Positions 33,835 through 42,866 of a stretch of DNA of 64,000 nt are shown here, piece after piece (position 1 is the stretch's first letter; every line of letters begins with the position of its first letter). The stretch is from Rhodoplanes sp. Lineage in GTDB: Bacteria > Pseudomonadota > Alphaproteobacteria > Rhizobiales > Xanthobacteraceae. Location: assembly GCF_013377085.1 (NCBI RefSeq), contig NZ_JACAAX010000030.1:18992-82991 (forward strand), in the 5' to 3' direction. Below the pieces are notes generated by a model. That model was not told where the DNA came from. It saw nothing but the letters and a program-made list of their open reading frames with translations, and did not search any database. The position numbers and the translations under genes were made by a program.

Positions 33835-34650
33835 TCAGGCCGCGGCGGCTTCGCCCAGTGCCGCCTCGGGCAGATCCGGCTGCGGCGCGCGGGCGGCGCC
33901 GTCCAGAACCTGGTCGGAGTCGAGGCCGTAGATGTCGCGGGCGAGCGCGTCGGTGAGCGCGACCGGCGCGCCGTCGAACACGATCCGTCCCGCCGCCATG
34001 CCGATCAGCCGGTCGCAATAGGCGCGGGCGATGTCGAGCGAATGCAGGTTGCACAGCACCGTGATGCCGAAATGCTTGTTGATCCGCAGCAGCGCATCCA
34101 TCACGACGCGGGTGTTGCGCGGATCGAGCGAGGCGATCGGCTCGTCGGCGAGGATGATCTCGGGCTCCTGCACGAGCGCGCGGGCGATGGCGACGCGCTG
34201 CTGCTGGCCGCCGGAGAGATGCTCGGCGCGCCGCGCCGCCAGCGGCGCGATGTCGAACTGCTCGAGCGCCGAGAGCGCCACCAGCTTGTCGTCGTCCGGC
34301 CACAGGCCGGCGAGCGAGCGCCACGCCGGAACCGTGGCGATGCGGCCCATCAGCACATTGGTGAGCACGTCGAGCCGACCGACCAGGTTGAACTGCTGGA
34401 AGATCATCGCGGCGCGGCGCCGCCAGCGCCGCAGGTCGCTGCCCGTAAGCGCCGTCACGTCCTGGCCGTCGAAGCGGATGCGGCCGGCGCTCGGATCGAC
34501 CAGCCGATTGATCATGCGCAGCAGCGTCGACTTGCCGGCGCCGGACGGCCCGATCACGCCGACGAAGGCGCCGCGCTCGACCGCGAAGCTCGCGCCGCTC
34601 ACGGCATGGAGGTTTCCGAAACGACGCGTCAGGCCTTCGACGACGAGCAT
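33835..34650 (-). CDS. phnC: PhnC, phosphonate ABC transporter ATPase
   Basis: A 271-aa ATPase with Walker [12 protein letters not shown], signature [16 protein letters not shown], Walker [13 protein letters not shown] and [17 protein letters not shown], the PhnC-specific switch text. First gene of phnCDE1E2. A Pho-box-like direct repeat lies 36-53 nt upstream (34686-34703). The C-terminal tail (about 245-271) is Ala/Pro-rich and variable. Confidence 0.95.
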   Translation of the reverse strand: MLVVEGLTRRFGNLHAVSGASFAVERGAFVGVIGPSGAGKSTLLRMINRLVDPSAGRIRFDGQDVTALTGSDLRRWRRRAAMIFQQFNLVGRLDVLTNVLMGRIATVPAWRSLAGLWPDDDKLVALSALEQFDIAPLAARRAEHLSGGQQQRVAIARALVQEPEIILADEPIASLDPRNTRVVMDALLRINKHFGITVLCNLHSLDIARAYCDRLIGMAAGRIVFDGAPVALTDALARDIYGLDSDQVLDGAARAPQPDLPEAALGEAAAA

Positions 34651-34685
34651 GGGCGATCCTCTCGCCTGATGACTAGCGGGATCGC

Positions 34686-34703
34686 TCGACAGTCGTGTGA
34701 CGG
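34686..34703 (-). promoter_or_regulatory. Candidate Pho box upstream of phnC
   Basis: Read leftward, CCGTCAC (34703-34697), ACGA, CTGTCGA (34692-34686) form two heptamers with 11-bp spacing, close to the CTGTCAT-N4-CTGTCAT consensus. Position suits PhoB activation of phnCDE. Confidence 0.5.
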
Positions 34704-34735
34704 CTTTTCACGATCTCGTTTGTCGACGGCGCCGA

Positions 34736-34764
34736 TCGTCATCCGATCGACATCAGACCGTCAT
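34736..34764 (+). promoter_or_regulatory. Candidate triple Pho box upstream of the second phn operon
   Basis: Three heptamers, TCGTCAT (34736), TCGACAT (34747) and CCGTCAT (34758), follow at exact 11-bp intervals, reading toward the acyltransferase gene at 34832. The regular phase is unlikely by chance and suggests PhoB control. Confidence 0.55.
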
Positions 34765-34831
34765 CAAAGCATGATCAGCGCATGGCCTCGATCGGCTCGG
34801 TTCATTCGATCGGGACGCCGCAGATACCGCA

Positions 34832-35494
34832 ATGACAAAACTCCTTTCGACCACGCCGCTCGTCGACCCGACCGCGACGGTCGGCGACAGCCGGCTCGGC
34901 GCCTACACCGAGGTGGGGGCACGAACCAAGCTGCTCGAGGTCGCGCTCGGCGACTACTCCTACGTCGTCAACGACAGCGACATCGCCTATGCGACGATCG
35001 GCAAGTTCTGCTCGATCGCAGCGATGACGCGGATCAATCCGGGCAACCATCCGATGCATCGGCCCACCCAGGCGCATTTCACCTACCGGGCCAGCACCTA
35101 TTTTCCCGGCGAGGCCGACGACGAGGCGTTCTTCGCCTGGCGGCGCACCCACGCCGTCACGCTCGGGCACGACGTGTGGATCGGCCATGGCGCGATCGTG
35201 CTGGCCGGTCGCAACATCGGCACCGGCGCCGTGGTCGCGGCCGGCGCGGTCGTCACCAAGGACGTGCCGGACTACGCGATCGTCGCCGGCAATCCGGCCC
35301 GGATGGTGCGCCGGCGCTTTTCGGAGGAGATCGCGGCACGGCTGCAGCACCTCGCCTGGTGGGACTGGGACCACGACCGCCTGCGCGCTGCGCTCCCGGA
35401 TTTCCGGCGGCTCGATATCGAGGACTTCCTGGAGACGTACGAGGCGCACGAACCGGAGGCGGCGGAGCGCGCCATCTCGGCGGTCGGACCATGA
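34832..35494 (+). CDS. Hexapeptide-repeat acyltransferase of the phosphonate-cluster family
   Basis: A 220-aa left-handed beta-helix enzyme with hexapeptide repeats ([56 protein letters not shown]). [18 protein letters not shown] and a C-terminal helix [16 protein letters not shown] follow. It belongs to the DapH/xenobiotic-type group regularly found in phn operons. It probably acetylates an aminophosphonate or an intermediate; not proven. Overlaps the second phnM by 4 nt. Confidence 0.88.
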   Translation: MTKLLSTTPLVDPTATVGDSRLGAYTEVGARTKLLEVALGDYSYVVNDSDIAYATIGKFCSIAAMTRINPGNHPMHRPTQAHFTYRASTYFPGEADDEAFFAWRRTHAVTLGHDVWIGHGAIVLAGRNIGTGAVVAAGAVVTKDVPDYAIVAGNPARMVRRRFSEEIAARLQHLAWWDWDHDRLRAALPDFRRLDIEDFLETYEAHEPEAAERAISAVGP

Positions 35495-36702
35495 GACTCA
35501 TGGCGCGCACTGCGGCCGGCCTCACGATCGCGGATGGCCAGTGCCTGATCGACGACGGCTTCGTCACCGAGACGATCGCGGCCTCACCCGACGGCCTCGC
35601 CGTTGCGCCGGAGGTCGCGGATGATTGCGTCGTCGACGCGAGCGGGCTGCTGGTGCTGCCCGGCATCGTCGACATCCACGGTGACGCCTTCGAGCGCCAG
35701 ATCATGCCGCGGCCCGGCGTCGACTTTCCGATCGACGTCGCGCTCGCCGACAGCGATCGCCAGGCGGTCGCCAACGGCATCACCACGGTGTTCCACGGCG
35801 TCACCTGGTCGTGGGAGCCGGGCCTGCGCGGACCCGACAATGCGCGTCGGCTGCTCGCCGCGATCGAGCGGCTGCGGCCGACGCTTTCGGCCGACACGCG
35901 CTTTCATCTGCGCCACGAAGTGTTCAATCTCGACGCCGAAGCGACGATCGTGGAATGGCTCTCCGACAAGCGGATCGACATCCTGGCCTTCAACGACCAC
36001 ATGGCCGCGACAGCCGAGGGCATGACCCGCAAGCAGAGCCTCGCCCGCATGGTCGAGCGGTCCGGCGTTTCGCGCGAGGAGTTCCTGCGGATCGCCGCGC
36101 GTGTCCGCGAGCGCCGGAGCGAGGTGCCCGGCTCGGTGGCGCGGATCGCGGCCGCAGCCGAGGCATGTGGCGTGCCGATGCTGTCGCACGACGATGCGAG
36201 CCCGGAGCAGCGCCTTCATTATCGCGCGCTCGGCTGCCGGGTCGCCGAGTTCCCGACCACGTTGGAGACCGCCCAGGAGGCGGCGGCGGGCGGCGACGCC
36301 ATCGTGCTCGGCGCGCCCAATGTGGTGCGCGGCGGCAGCCACACGGGCTGGACCCGGGCGAGCGACATGATCGCGCAAGGCCTGTGCTCGGTGCTCGCCT
36401 CCGACTATTACTATCCGGCCCAGTTGCTCGCCGCGTTCCGGTTGGCGGCGGACGGGACGCTGCCGCTGGCGCGCGCCTGGGCCCTGGTCTCGGCGGCGCC
36501 CGCCGCCGCGGCCGGGCTGCTCGATCGTGGCCGCATCGCGCCCGGCCTGCGCGCCGACCTCCTGCTGGTCGACGCCACGGCGCAGCGGCCCCGGCTGGTC
36601 GCGACCATCGCGGCCGGCCGCATCGTCCATCTGGTCGAGGCGGATCGCCTGATGCGCGCTCCCGCGCGCCACCCGGCCCGCCTGCAAGGAGCTCTGCCGT
36701 GA
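35491..36702 (+). CDS. phnM: PhnM-like alpha-D-ribose 1-methylphosphonate 5-triphosphate diphosphatase, second paralogue
   Basis: A 403-aa amidohydrolase-fold protein. The metal region reads [64 protein letters not shown] and [12 protein letters not shown] follow. Compared with the first PhnM, which has HTDHIEAH, the opening motif is HGDAFERQ; this marks a separate PhnM branch. It is coupled by 4-nt overlaps to the acyltransferase before and the DUF1045 gene after. It may act on another triphosphate intermediate or under other conditions. Confidence 0.9.
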   Translation: MRLMARTAAGLTIADGQCLIDDGFVTETIAASPDGLAVAPEVADDCVVDASGLLVLPGIVDIHGDAFERQIMPRPGVDFPIDVALADSDRQAVANGITTVFHGVTWSWEPGLRGPDNARRLLAAIERLRPTLSADTRFHLRHEVFNLDAEATIVEWLSDKRIDILAFNDHMAATAEGMTRKQSLARMVERSGVSREEFLRIAARVRERRSEVPGSVARIAAAAEACGVPMLSHDDASPEQRLHYRALGCRVAEFPTTLETAQEAAAGGDAIVLGAPNVVRGGSHTGWTRASDMIAQGLCSVLASDYYYPAQLLAAFRLAADGTLPLARAWALVSAAPAAAAGLLDRGRIAPGLRADLLLVDATAQRPRLVATIAAGRIVHLVEADRLMRAPARHPARLQGALP

Positions 36703-37424
36703 GCGGCGCGCCACGCTATGCCATCTATTTCGTCCCGCCGCCCGACGGCGTTCTGTACCGGCTGGGCCGCGCGCTGCTCGGCTACGACGTCTACACGGGC
36801 GCGGATGTGCCGCCGCCCGTCGACGCCGACCTGCCGGCCGACTGGGCCACGCTGACCGAGGAGCCGCGGCGCTACGGCTTTCACGCCACCCTGAAGGCGC
36901 CGTTCCGGCTGGCGCCGGGCTGCGACGAAGCCGGCCTGCGCGACGCGGTGCAGCGGGTCGCCGCCGAGCAGCCCGACATTCCGTCGATCCGCCCGGTGGT
37001 GCGCAGCATCGGCGGCTTCGTCGCGATCGTGCCGGACGTCCGGGTGCCCGCGCTCGACCGGCTCGCCGCCGACTGCGTCACCCGGCTCGACCGCTTCCGC
37101 GCTCCGCTCACGGCCGCCGAACGCGCCCGGCGGCTGACCTCGATCGCCGGCGAACGCGAGCGTGAGAACCTCGAGCAGTGGGGCTATCCCTACGTGTTCG
37201 CCGAGTTCCGCTTCCACATGACGCTGACGGGCCGCCTGCCCGACGAACGCCGCCCGGCCGTCATGGAGCAGATGACGGGCCTCGTGGAGAAGCGTCACGG
37301 CCGCGGACCGCTGGCGATCGACCGGATCGTGCTGCTGCGGCAAGACACGCCGGACGCTCGCTTCCGCGTGCTCGTCACCGCGCCGCTGTGCGAGCGCGCG
37401 ACAGCGCCGGCGCAGCCCGGCTGA
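36699..37424 (+). CDS. DUF1045 phosphonate-metabolism protein with 2H-phosphoesterase motifs
   Basis: A 241-aa protein starting [21 protein letters not shown]. Two H-x-T motifs, RYGFHATLKAPFRL and FRFHMTLTGRLPDE, are spaced as in 2H phosphoesterases that open or form cyclic phosphates. The family is known almost only from phn operons. As no phnP (cyclic phosphodiesterase) or phnN is visible, it could hydrolyse the 5-phosphoribosyl 1,2-cyclic phosphate made by PhnJ; that is inference. GTG start overlaps phnM2 by 4 nt (GTGA). Confidence 0.88.
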   Translation: MSGAPRYAIYFVPPPDGVLYRLGRALLGYDVYTGADVPPPVDADLPADWATLTEEPRRYGFHATLKAPFRLAPGCDEAGLRDAVQRVAAEQPDIPSIRPVVRSIGGFVAIVPDVRVPALDRLAADCVTRLDRFRAPLTAAERARRLTSIAGERERENLEQWGYPYVFAEFRFHMTLTGRLPDERRPAVMEQMTGLVEKRHGRGPLAIDRIVLLRQDTPDARFRVLVTAPLCERATAPAQPG

Positions 37425-37451
37425 ACGACCGGACCGACCGAGGAGCCGCCA

Positions 37452-38063
37452 ATGGCGAGGATCACCACCATCGCTGAGCTCGAAGCGATCTACGGCGCGA
37501 CCGACGAGACCTCGACCGTGAAGGAGGTCGACCGGATCACGCCGCAGTATCGGGTCCTGATCGAGCACTCGCCCTTCGTCGTGCTGGCCACCGCCGGACC
37601 CGAGGGGCTCGACTGCTCGCCGCGCGGCGACCGCGGCGAGGTGGTGCGAATCCACGACGAGCGGACCCTGATGCTGCCGGACCGGCGCGGCAACAACCGC
37701 GCCGATTCGCTCCGCAACATCGTGCGCGACCCCCGCGTCGGGCTCTTGTTCCTGATCCCCGGCATCGGCAACACGCTGCGGGTGAACGGCCGCGCCTGCG
37801 TCACCACCGACGCCGAGCTGACGACCTCCTTCGCGGTCGACGGCAAGGCGCCCCGCTCCGTGGTCGTCGTCGCGGTCGAGACCGTGTTCTTCCAGTGCGC
37901 CCGCGCGATCGTCCGCTCCGCCCTGTGGAATCCCGCCCTGCATGTCGATCCCACGACGCTACCGACGCCGGGGCAGATCCTCGCGGCGCTCAGCGCCGGC
38001 CGGGTCGGCGGCGACGACTACGACCAAGCTTGGCCCGCGCGGGCGCAGCGCACCCTGTGGTGA
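37452..38063 (+). CDS. Pyridoxamine 5'-phosphate oxidase family FMN-binding protein
   Basis: A 203-aa split-barrel flavoprotein. Features are FVVLATAGPEGLDCSPRGDRGEVV (FMN-site text), LMLPDRRGNNRADSLRNIVRDPRVGLLFLIPG, TLRVNGRACV, and VFFQCARAIVRSALW near the C-terminus, typical of the PPOX-type FMN-dependent subfamily around 200 aa. Catalytic role unknown. It lies 27 nt after the DUF1045 gene, with GAGGAGCC upstream, so it may be the last gene of that operon. Confidence 0.88.
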   Translation: MARITTIAELEAIYGATDETSTVKEVDRITPQYRVLIEHSPFVVLATAGPEGLDCSPRGDRGEVVRIHDERTLMLPDRRGNNRADSLRNIVRDPRVGLLFLIPGIGNTLRVNGRACVTTDAELTTSFAVDGKAPRSVVVVAVETVFFQCARAIVRSALWNPALHVDPTTLPTPGQILAALSAGRVGGDDYDQAWPARAQRTLW

Positions 38064-38293
38064 TCCCGGCGGCGGCGGTCCTCGACCGCGCAAGCCGACG
38101 CGACTGCTCGCATGAGGTGGCTTCGCCGGACCGGCGTCCGCAGCCGAAAATAAAGTCCGGTACGGTTGTCGGGTCGACGCCGGACCGTGCGTCCTCGACG
38201 ATGACGCGCCGCCGTCCGGCCCGGGCGGCGGCTCAAAGCAAGCGGGCCCGGAACGACCGAAACCTCATCGCAACGGCCAGAGGAGAGCCAACG

Positions 38294-38713
38294 ATGAAAG
38301 TCCAGCCCTATCTGTTCTTCGACGGCCGTTGCGACGAGGCGATCGCGTACTACCAGAAGGTCCTCGGCGCCGAGCTGCTGATGCTGATGCGCTTCAAGGA
38401 CAACCCGGACTCGCCGCGCCCCGAGATGCTGCCGCCGAGCTCGGCCGACAAGGTGATGCACGCCGCGATGCGCATCGGCGAGACCGAGGTGATGGCCTCC
38501 GACGGCAACTGCATGGGCAAGCCGACCTTCCAGGGCGTCTCGCTGTCGCTGACCGTGGACAGCGACGCCGAGGCCGATCGCCTGTTCGCCGCGCTCGCCG
38601 ACGGCGGCCAGGTGCAGATGCCGATCGGCAAGACCTTCTTCGCCTCCCGCTTCGGCATGGTCGCCGACCGCTTCGGCGTGTCCTGGATGATCGTGACGCA
38701 GCCGACGGTGTGA
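38294..38713 (+). CDS. PhnB-like VOC family protein
   Basis: A 139-aa single-domain VOC protein resembling YjdN/PhnB. It begins MKVQPYLFFDGRCDEAIAYY, then VLGAELLMLMRFKDNP, VMHAAMRIGETEVMASDG and ends DRFGVSWMIVTQ. Despite the name PhnB, members have no proven phosphonate role. An AGAGGAGAGCCAACG site precedes the ATG. The 230 nt upstream show no other gene. Confidence 0.9.
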   Translation: MKVQPYLFFDGRCDEAIAYYQKVLGAELLMLMRFKDNPDSPRPEMLPPSSADKVMHAAMRIGETEVMASDGNCMGKPTFQGVSLSLTVDSDAEADRLFAALADGGQVQMPIGKTFFASRFGMVADRFGVSWMIVTQPTV

Positions 38714-38750
38714 GCGAAGACTTTCACGGAAGCGACCGACCCGTCTGATG

Positions 38751-38853
38751 GTCATTCCGGGACGATGCGAAGCGTCGGACCCTGAATCCAGTCACACAAG
38801 CAGACTTCGTCGCTGGATTCCGGGTTCGCGCCTCCGGCGCGCCCCGGAATGAC
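38751..38853. repeat. Palindromic intergenic repeat of the GTCATTCCGGG type, copy 2
   Basis: The outer arms are GTCATTCCGGG at the left end and CCCCGGAATGAC at the right. Inner arms CTGAATCCAG and CTGGATTCCGGG flank a loop of about 25 nt. It forms one long hairpin and resembles the element at 14352-14490. Confidence 0.7.
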
Positions 38854-38878
38854 GGCGACCTGTCGCCCGACCCTGCCC

Positions 38879-40378
38879 TCACCGGCCGGGCGGGGCCAGA
38901 TTGATGTTGATGTTCTTCTCCTGGGTGAAGCACAAAAGCTCCTCCAGGCACTCCTCGCGGCCGATGCCGGACTGCTTGTAGCCGCCGAACGGCGTGCCGA
39001 GAAAATGCTTGCTGGTGTCGTTGACCCAGATGAAGCCGGCCTCGACGGCCGCCGCAGTGCGATGCGCCGTGGTGAGGTCGTTGGTCCAGATCGACGCAGT
39101 GAGCCCATACTCGACGGCATTGACCTGCTCGATCATGGTCGCCTCGTCGGACCACCTGATCACGCCGACCACCGGCCCGAAGATCTCTTCCTTGAAGATG
39201 CGCATCGAGGGCAGCACGTCGGCGAACACGGTCGGCTCGATGTAGAGTCCCTTGGCGAGCGCCGGATCGCTCGGCCGCCCGCCGCCGGTGAGCAGCCGCG
39301 CGCCCTCGGCCTTGGCCGACTCGATGTAGCCCAGCACGCGGTCGTGCTGCGCCTTCGAGATGATCGCGCCCATGGTGGTCGACGGATCGGTCGGGATGCC
39401 GGGCTTCCAGTGACGGATGCGGGTCTTCACCCGCTCCAGCACGGCGTCGTGGATTTTTTCGTGGATGAAGGCGCGGCTGGTCGAGCCGCAGGACTGGCCG
39501 CACCAGGTGAAGTTCATGCCGCCGACGAGGCCGGCCGCCACCGCATCGGGATCGGCGTCCGGATAGGCGATCAGCGCGTTCTTGCCGCCGAGCTCGAGCA
39601 GCACGCCTTTCAGGGTGTCGGAGGCGGCCCGCATCACGGCCCGACCGGTCGCGGCGCTGCCGATCAGCGCGATCTTGGCGATGTCGGGATGGCTGGCGAG
39701 CCGCGCGCCCGCCTCCTTTCCGCCCGGCACCAGGTTGAGCACGCCGGGCGGCAGCAGCCCGTCGATCAGCTCGGCGAGCCGCAGCGACGACAGCGGCGCC
39801 TGCTCGGGCGGCTTCATCACCACGGTGTTGCCGGCGGCGAGCGGGGCCGCCGACTTGCCGGCGATGAACATGAACGGATGGTTGAACGGCACGATGCGGC
39901 CGACCACGCCGAGCGGCTCGCGCACCGAGAAGTTCACCCGGTCCGGCCCCATCGGAATTGAGTGGCCCTTCATCTCGGTGACGAGGCCGGCGAAGAACTC
40001 GACCTGGGCGGCCGCGATGGTCGCGTCCATGATCATCTCGGCGACCGGGTTGCCGCAGTCGGCCGCATCGATCATGGCGAGCTCGCCGGCGTTCTCACGC
40101 AGCACCCGGGCGACCTCGCGCAGCATCTTGGCGCGCTCCAGCGGTGGCACGCGGCGCCAGTCCTTGAAGGCGGCCTTGGCGGCCGCGACGGCGGCGTCGA
40201 TGTCCTCGGCCCCGCAATCGGCGACCGAGCCGAGCGAATCGCCGGTGCCCGGATTGATCTGGTCGACGCTGCGCCCGCTCTTCGGCGCGTGCCATGCACC
40301 GCCGAAATAGGTGCCGCGCGCGGTCGGCAGATTGAGCGAGAGAGCGCTCAGCGAGTGCGGTGCGATCGGAGTATTCAT
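38879..40378 (-). CDS. NAD(P)-dependent aldehyde dehydrogenase
   Basis: A 499-aa enzyme. Substrate and cofactor motifs in order are FNHPFMFIAGKSAAPLAAGN, GSAATGRAVMRAA, LELGGKNALIAYPDADPDA with the general-base glutamate, then CGQSCGSTSRAFIHE with the catalytic cysteine. EEIFGPVVGVIRW and PFGGYKQSGIGREECLEE follow, and it ends in a tail like betaine-aldehyde types. It probably oxidises the aldehyde made by the adjacent GMC oxidoreductase, 13 nt upstream. Confidence 0.93.
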   Translation of the reverse strand: MNTPIAPHSLSALSLNLPTARGTYFGGAWHAPKSGRSVDQINPGTGDSLGSVADCGAEDIDAAVAAAKAAFKDWRRVPPLERAKMLREVARVLRENAGELAMIDAADCGNPVAEMIMDATIAAAQVEFFAGLVTEMKGHSIPMGPDRVNFSVREPLGVVGRIVPFNHPFMFIAGKSAAPLAAGNTVVMKPPEQAPLSSLRLAELIDGLLPPGVLNLVPGGKEAGARLASHPDIAKIALIGSAATGRAVMRAASDTLKGVLLELGGKNALIAYPDADPDAVAAGLVGGMNFTWCGQSCGSTSRAFIHEKIHDAVLERVKTRIRHWKPGIPTDPSTTMGAIISKAQHDRVLGYIESAKAEGARLLTGGGRPSDPALAKGLYIEPTVFADVLPSMRIFKEEIFGPVVGVIRWSDEATMIEQVNAVEYGLTASIWTNDLTTAHRTAAAVEAGFIWVNDTSKHFLGTPFGGYKQSGIGREECLEELLCFTQEKNININLAPPGR

Positions 40379-40391
40379 GGCGGCGGCGTCC

Positions 40392-42077
40392 TCATGCTAC
40401 GGCGACGGCCGACTCTGCACCGGCTCGCTCACGCTGCACCGATACGACCCGGCCGCGAATCAGGTCGGCGGCGCGCTCGGCCATCATGATCACGGCGGCA
40501 TTGATGTTGCCGCCGACCAGATCGGGGAACACCGAGGCGTCGACCACACGCAAGCCCTGAAGGCCGATCACCCGCAGCGCGGGATCGACCACGGCGGTGT
40601 CGTCCTCCGCGGCGCCCATACGGCACGTGCCCGACGGATGATGCGCCGTGACGGCCGTTGCTCGCACCACGCGCTCCAGGTCGGCGTCGCCCGCCGTGGC
40701 GAGCGGGCCGATCTCGCCGGTCGTGAAGGGCGCGAGCGCGGGCCGCCGCGCGATGTCGCGGAACAGCGCCACGGCGCGCCGCATGGTCGCCCAGTCGCGC
40801 TCGGTCGCCAGCAGCGGCTGGCGGATGACGGGATGCGCGGCCGGATCGGCCGAGCGCAGCGTGATGGTGCCGCGGCTCTCCGGCCGCAGCAGCACGATGC
40901 GGCACGAGAAGCTGTCGGCGAAGCCGGCCTGCCACGGCCAGTAGGGCGCGGCGCCGAGCGGACCGGCGATGAACAGCATCTGGGTGTCGGGCACGGCCAG
41001 CGCCGGGTCGGTCTTCAGGAAGGCCGTGAGGCCACCGGGCAGGTCGGTGGCGAAGCCGGTGCCGAGCAAGATGCCCTGCCCGAGCGCCAGCGCGAGCCGG
41101 TCGATCCGCATGGCGCGGTGGACCGGACCGGGCGTGCGCCGGCCATAGTTCAGCAGCGCGGCGACATGATCCTGCAGGTTCCTTCCGACGGCCGGGCGGG
41201 CGGCCCGGACCTCGATGCCGTGGGCGAAAAGTTCGTCCGGCGCGCCGATGCCGGACAGCATCAGAAGCTGCGGCGAGGCGATGGCGCCGCCGCAGAGAAT
41301 CACCTCGCGCTCCGCCCGCACCGTGTCGACGGTGCCGTTGCGCACATACTCGACGCCCACCGCGCGGTCGCCCTCGATCACGACGCGCCGCACCAGCGCG
41401 CCGACCTCGAGCGTGAGATTGGACCGAGACCGCACCGGCCGCAGATAGGCCGAGGAGGCACTCGCCCGCCGGCCGTTGCGGATCGTCATCTGCATGCGGG
41501 CGACGCCATACTGCTCGGCGCCGTTGTAGTCCTCGTTGTAGGGGATGCCGGCTTGCGCGGCCGCCTCCACATAGGCGCCGATCAGCGGATCGGCGTAGCG
41601 CGAACGGCGCGTGGCGAGCGGCCCGTCGCCGCCCCGATAGGCGCTGGCGCCCTCCTCCCAGCTCTCCTGCCGTCGGAAATAGGGCAGCACGTCGCCATAG
41701 GACCAACCCGGCGCGCCGTTGCGGGCCCAGCGATCGTAGTCGGACCGGTGCCCGCGCACATAGGCCATGGCGTTGACCGAGGACGACCCGCCCAAAACCT
41801 TGCCGCGCATGCATTCCATGCGGCGATTGCCGGTGGAGGGATCGGGCTCGGTCTCGTAGCCCCAGTCGTGCCGGCGCTGCTGGAGGATGCGGCCCCAGCC
41901 GAGCGGCAGGTGGATGAGCGGATCGCGGTCCCATCCGCCGGCCTCCAAGAGCAGCACGCGCACATTGGGGTCCTCGGTCAGCCGCGCCGCGAGCGTGCAG
42001 CCGGCCGATCCCGCCCCGACGATCACATAGTCGACGCTGCGCACCGTCATCCGGCCGTGCCCGATCTCACGTGTCAT
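40392..42077 (-). CDS. GMC-family FAD-dependent alcohol oxidoreductase (choline-dehydrogenase-like)
   Basis: About 561 aa. FAD-binding VDYVIVGAGSAGCTLAARL lies at the N-terminus, then KVLGGSSSVNAMAYVRGH, the GMC signature GAIASPQLLMLSGIG, and a C-terminal HPSGTCRMG plus NINAAVIMMAERAADLI. The active-site histidine pair is present (HHPSG; the NxN-type asparagine in GGNINA). ATG at 42077 has AAGGACCGGG before it; ATG at 42050 (MTVRSVDYV) gives the more usual N-terminus. Alcohol substrate unknown. Confidence 0.9.
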   Translation of the reverse strand: MTREIGHGRMTVRSVDYVIVGAGSAGCTLAARLTEDPNVRVLLLEAGGWDRDPLIHLPLGWGRILQQRRHDWGYETEPDPSTGNRRMECMRGKVLGGSSSVNAMAYVRGHRSDYDRWARNGAPGWSYGDVLPYFRRQESWEEGASAYRGGDGPLATRRSRYADPLIGAYVEAAAQAGIPYNEDYNGAEQYGVARMQMTIRNGRRASASSAYLRPVRSRSNLTLEVGALVRRVVIEGDRAVGVEYVRNGTVDTVRAEREVILCGGAIASPQLLMLSGIGAPDELFAHGIEVRAARPAVGRNLQDHVAALLNYGRRTPGPVHRAMRIDRLALALGQGILLGTGFATDLPGGLTAFLKTDPALAVPDTQMLFIAGPLGAAPYWPWQAGFADSFSCRIVLLRPESRGTITLRSADPAAHPVIRQPLLATERDWATMRRAVALFRDIARRPALAPFTTGEIGPLATAGDADLERVVRATAVTAHHPSGTCRMGAAEDDTAVVDPALRVIGLQGLRVVDASVFPDLVGGNINAAVIMMAERAADLIRGRVVSVQRERAGAESAVAVA

Positions 42078-42106
42078 CCCGGTCCTTACCGTCATCGACC
42101 GTCGTG

Positions 42107-42198
42107 GTCATTGCCGGGCTTGACCCGGCAATCCATCAAACCTCGCAAGAGGCTCTTCTTTTCAGTGATGGATGCGCGGGTCGAGCCCGCGCATGACG
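42107..42198. repeat. Paired palindromic intergenic repeat (REP/BIME-like), copy 2
   Basis: The left palindrome is TGCCGGG-CTTGA-CCCGGCA with ATCCATC. The right is GATGGAT with GCGCGGG-TCGAG-CCCGCGC. They flank about 30 nt. Same class as 10433-10527, with the stem sequences exchanged between arms. Confidence 0.8.
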
Positions 42199-42222
42199 AG
42201 TCGGAGTTGGTGAAGGGTGGTG

Positions 42223-42852
42223 TCAGGCCGCGCTGGTCAGGCTGCTCGGCCGCGCGCCAGTCGCCACCGCGAAGGCCGGGCGGCTGTCGATCGAGCCCTG
42301 CCAGCGGTTGAGCGCCGGCAGCTCGGGCCGATCGATCGGGAAGTCGAGGCAACGCTTGACGATCGGCCCGAGCGCGACGTCCGCGATGGTGAAGCGCTCC
42401 AGCGCCAGGAAGCCGCGGCCGGACAGGTGGCCGTCGAGGATCTTCATCTGCGCGACGAGGTCGGCGCTCTGCGCGGCGAAGTCGGCACTACGCTCCTCGG
42501 CCGGCTTCTTGGCGTCCTTGAAGACGGCGACATAGGGCGTGTTCACCGAGGCGAGCAACCAGTCCATCCACCGCTCGACATAGGTGCGCTCGGCCGCCGT
42601 CGCCCCGGTCAGCTCGGGCGCGTGCAGGGCGGCGAGATATCGCAGGATGGTGTTGGATTCCCAGATCACCACCTCGCCGTCGATCAGGGTCGGAACCTTG
42701 CTGTTGGGATTGAGCTTGCGATAGGCCTCGGTGGTAGTGTTGCCGAACTGGCGTCCGTAGTCCTCGCGGACATAGGCGAGCCCGATCTCCTCGAGCAGGA
42801 AGATCACCTTCTGCACGTTACCCGACGTCTGACGTCCGAGCAGTCTCAGCAT
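42223..42852 (-). CDS. Glutathione S-transferase family protein
   Basis: A 209-aa GST. The N-terminal thioredoxin-like domain has LLGRQTSGNVQKVIFLLEEIG, NSKVPTLIDGEVVIWESNTILRYLA (the cis-proline VP and ES glutathione-binding pair), then the helical C-terminal domain with FTIADVALGPIV. ATG 42852 follows CAGGAGGAAACAG, a strong site. It may act on an electrophilic intermediate of the nearby catabolic genes. Confidence 0.93.
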   Translation of the reverse strand: MLRLLGRQTSGNVQKVIFLLEEIGLAYVREDYGRQFGNTTTEAYRKLNPNSKVPTLIDGEVVIWESNTILRYLAALHAPELTGATAAERTYVERWMDWLLASVNTPYVAVFKDAKKPAEERSADFAAQSADLVAQMKILDGHLSGRGFLALERFTIADVALGPIVKRCLDFPIDRPELPALNRWQGSIDSRPAFAVATGARPSSLTSAA

Positions 42853-42866
42853 CTGTTTCCTCCTGT

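Noticed and set aside
32791..36702. A 1,303-codon open frame on the plus strand opposite phnD, phnC and phnE
   Set aside because: It runs antisense to clear Phn proteins; its Arg/Gly/His-rich composition is typical of the shadow frame of GC-rich genes. Only its last part, in frame with phnM2 (35491-36702), is real.
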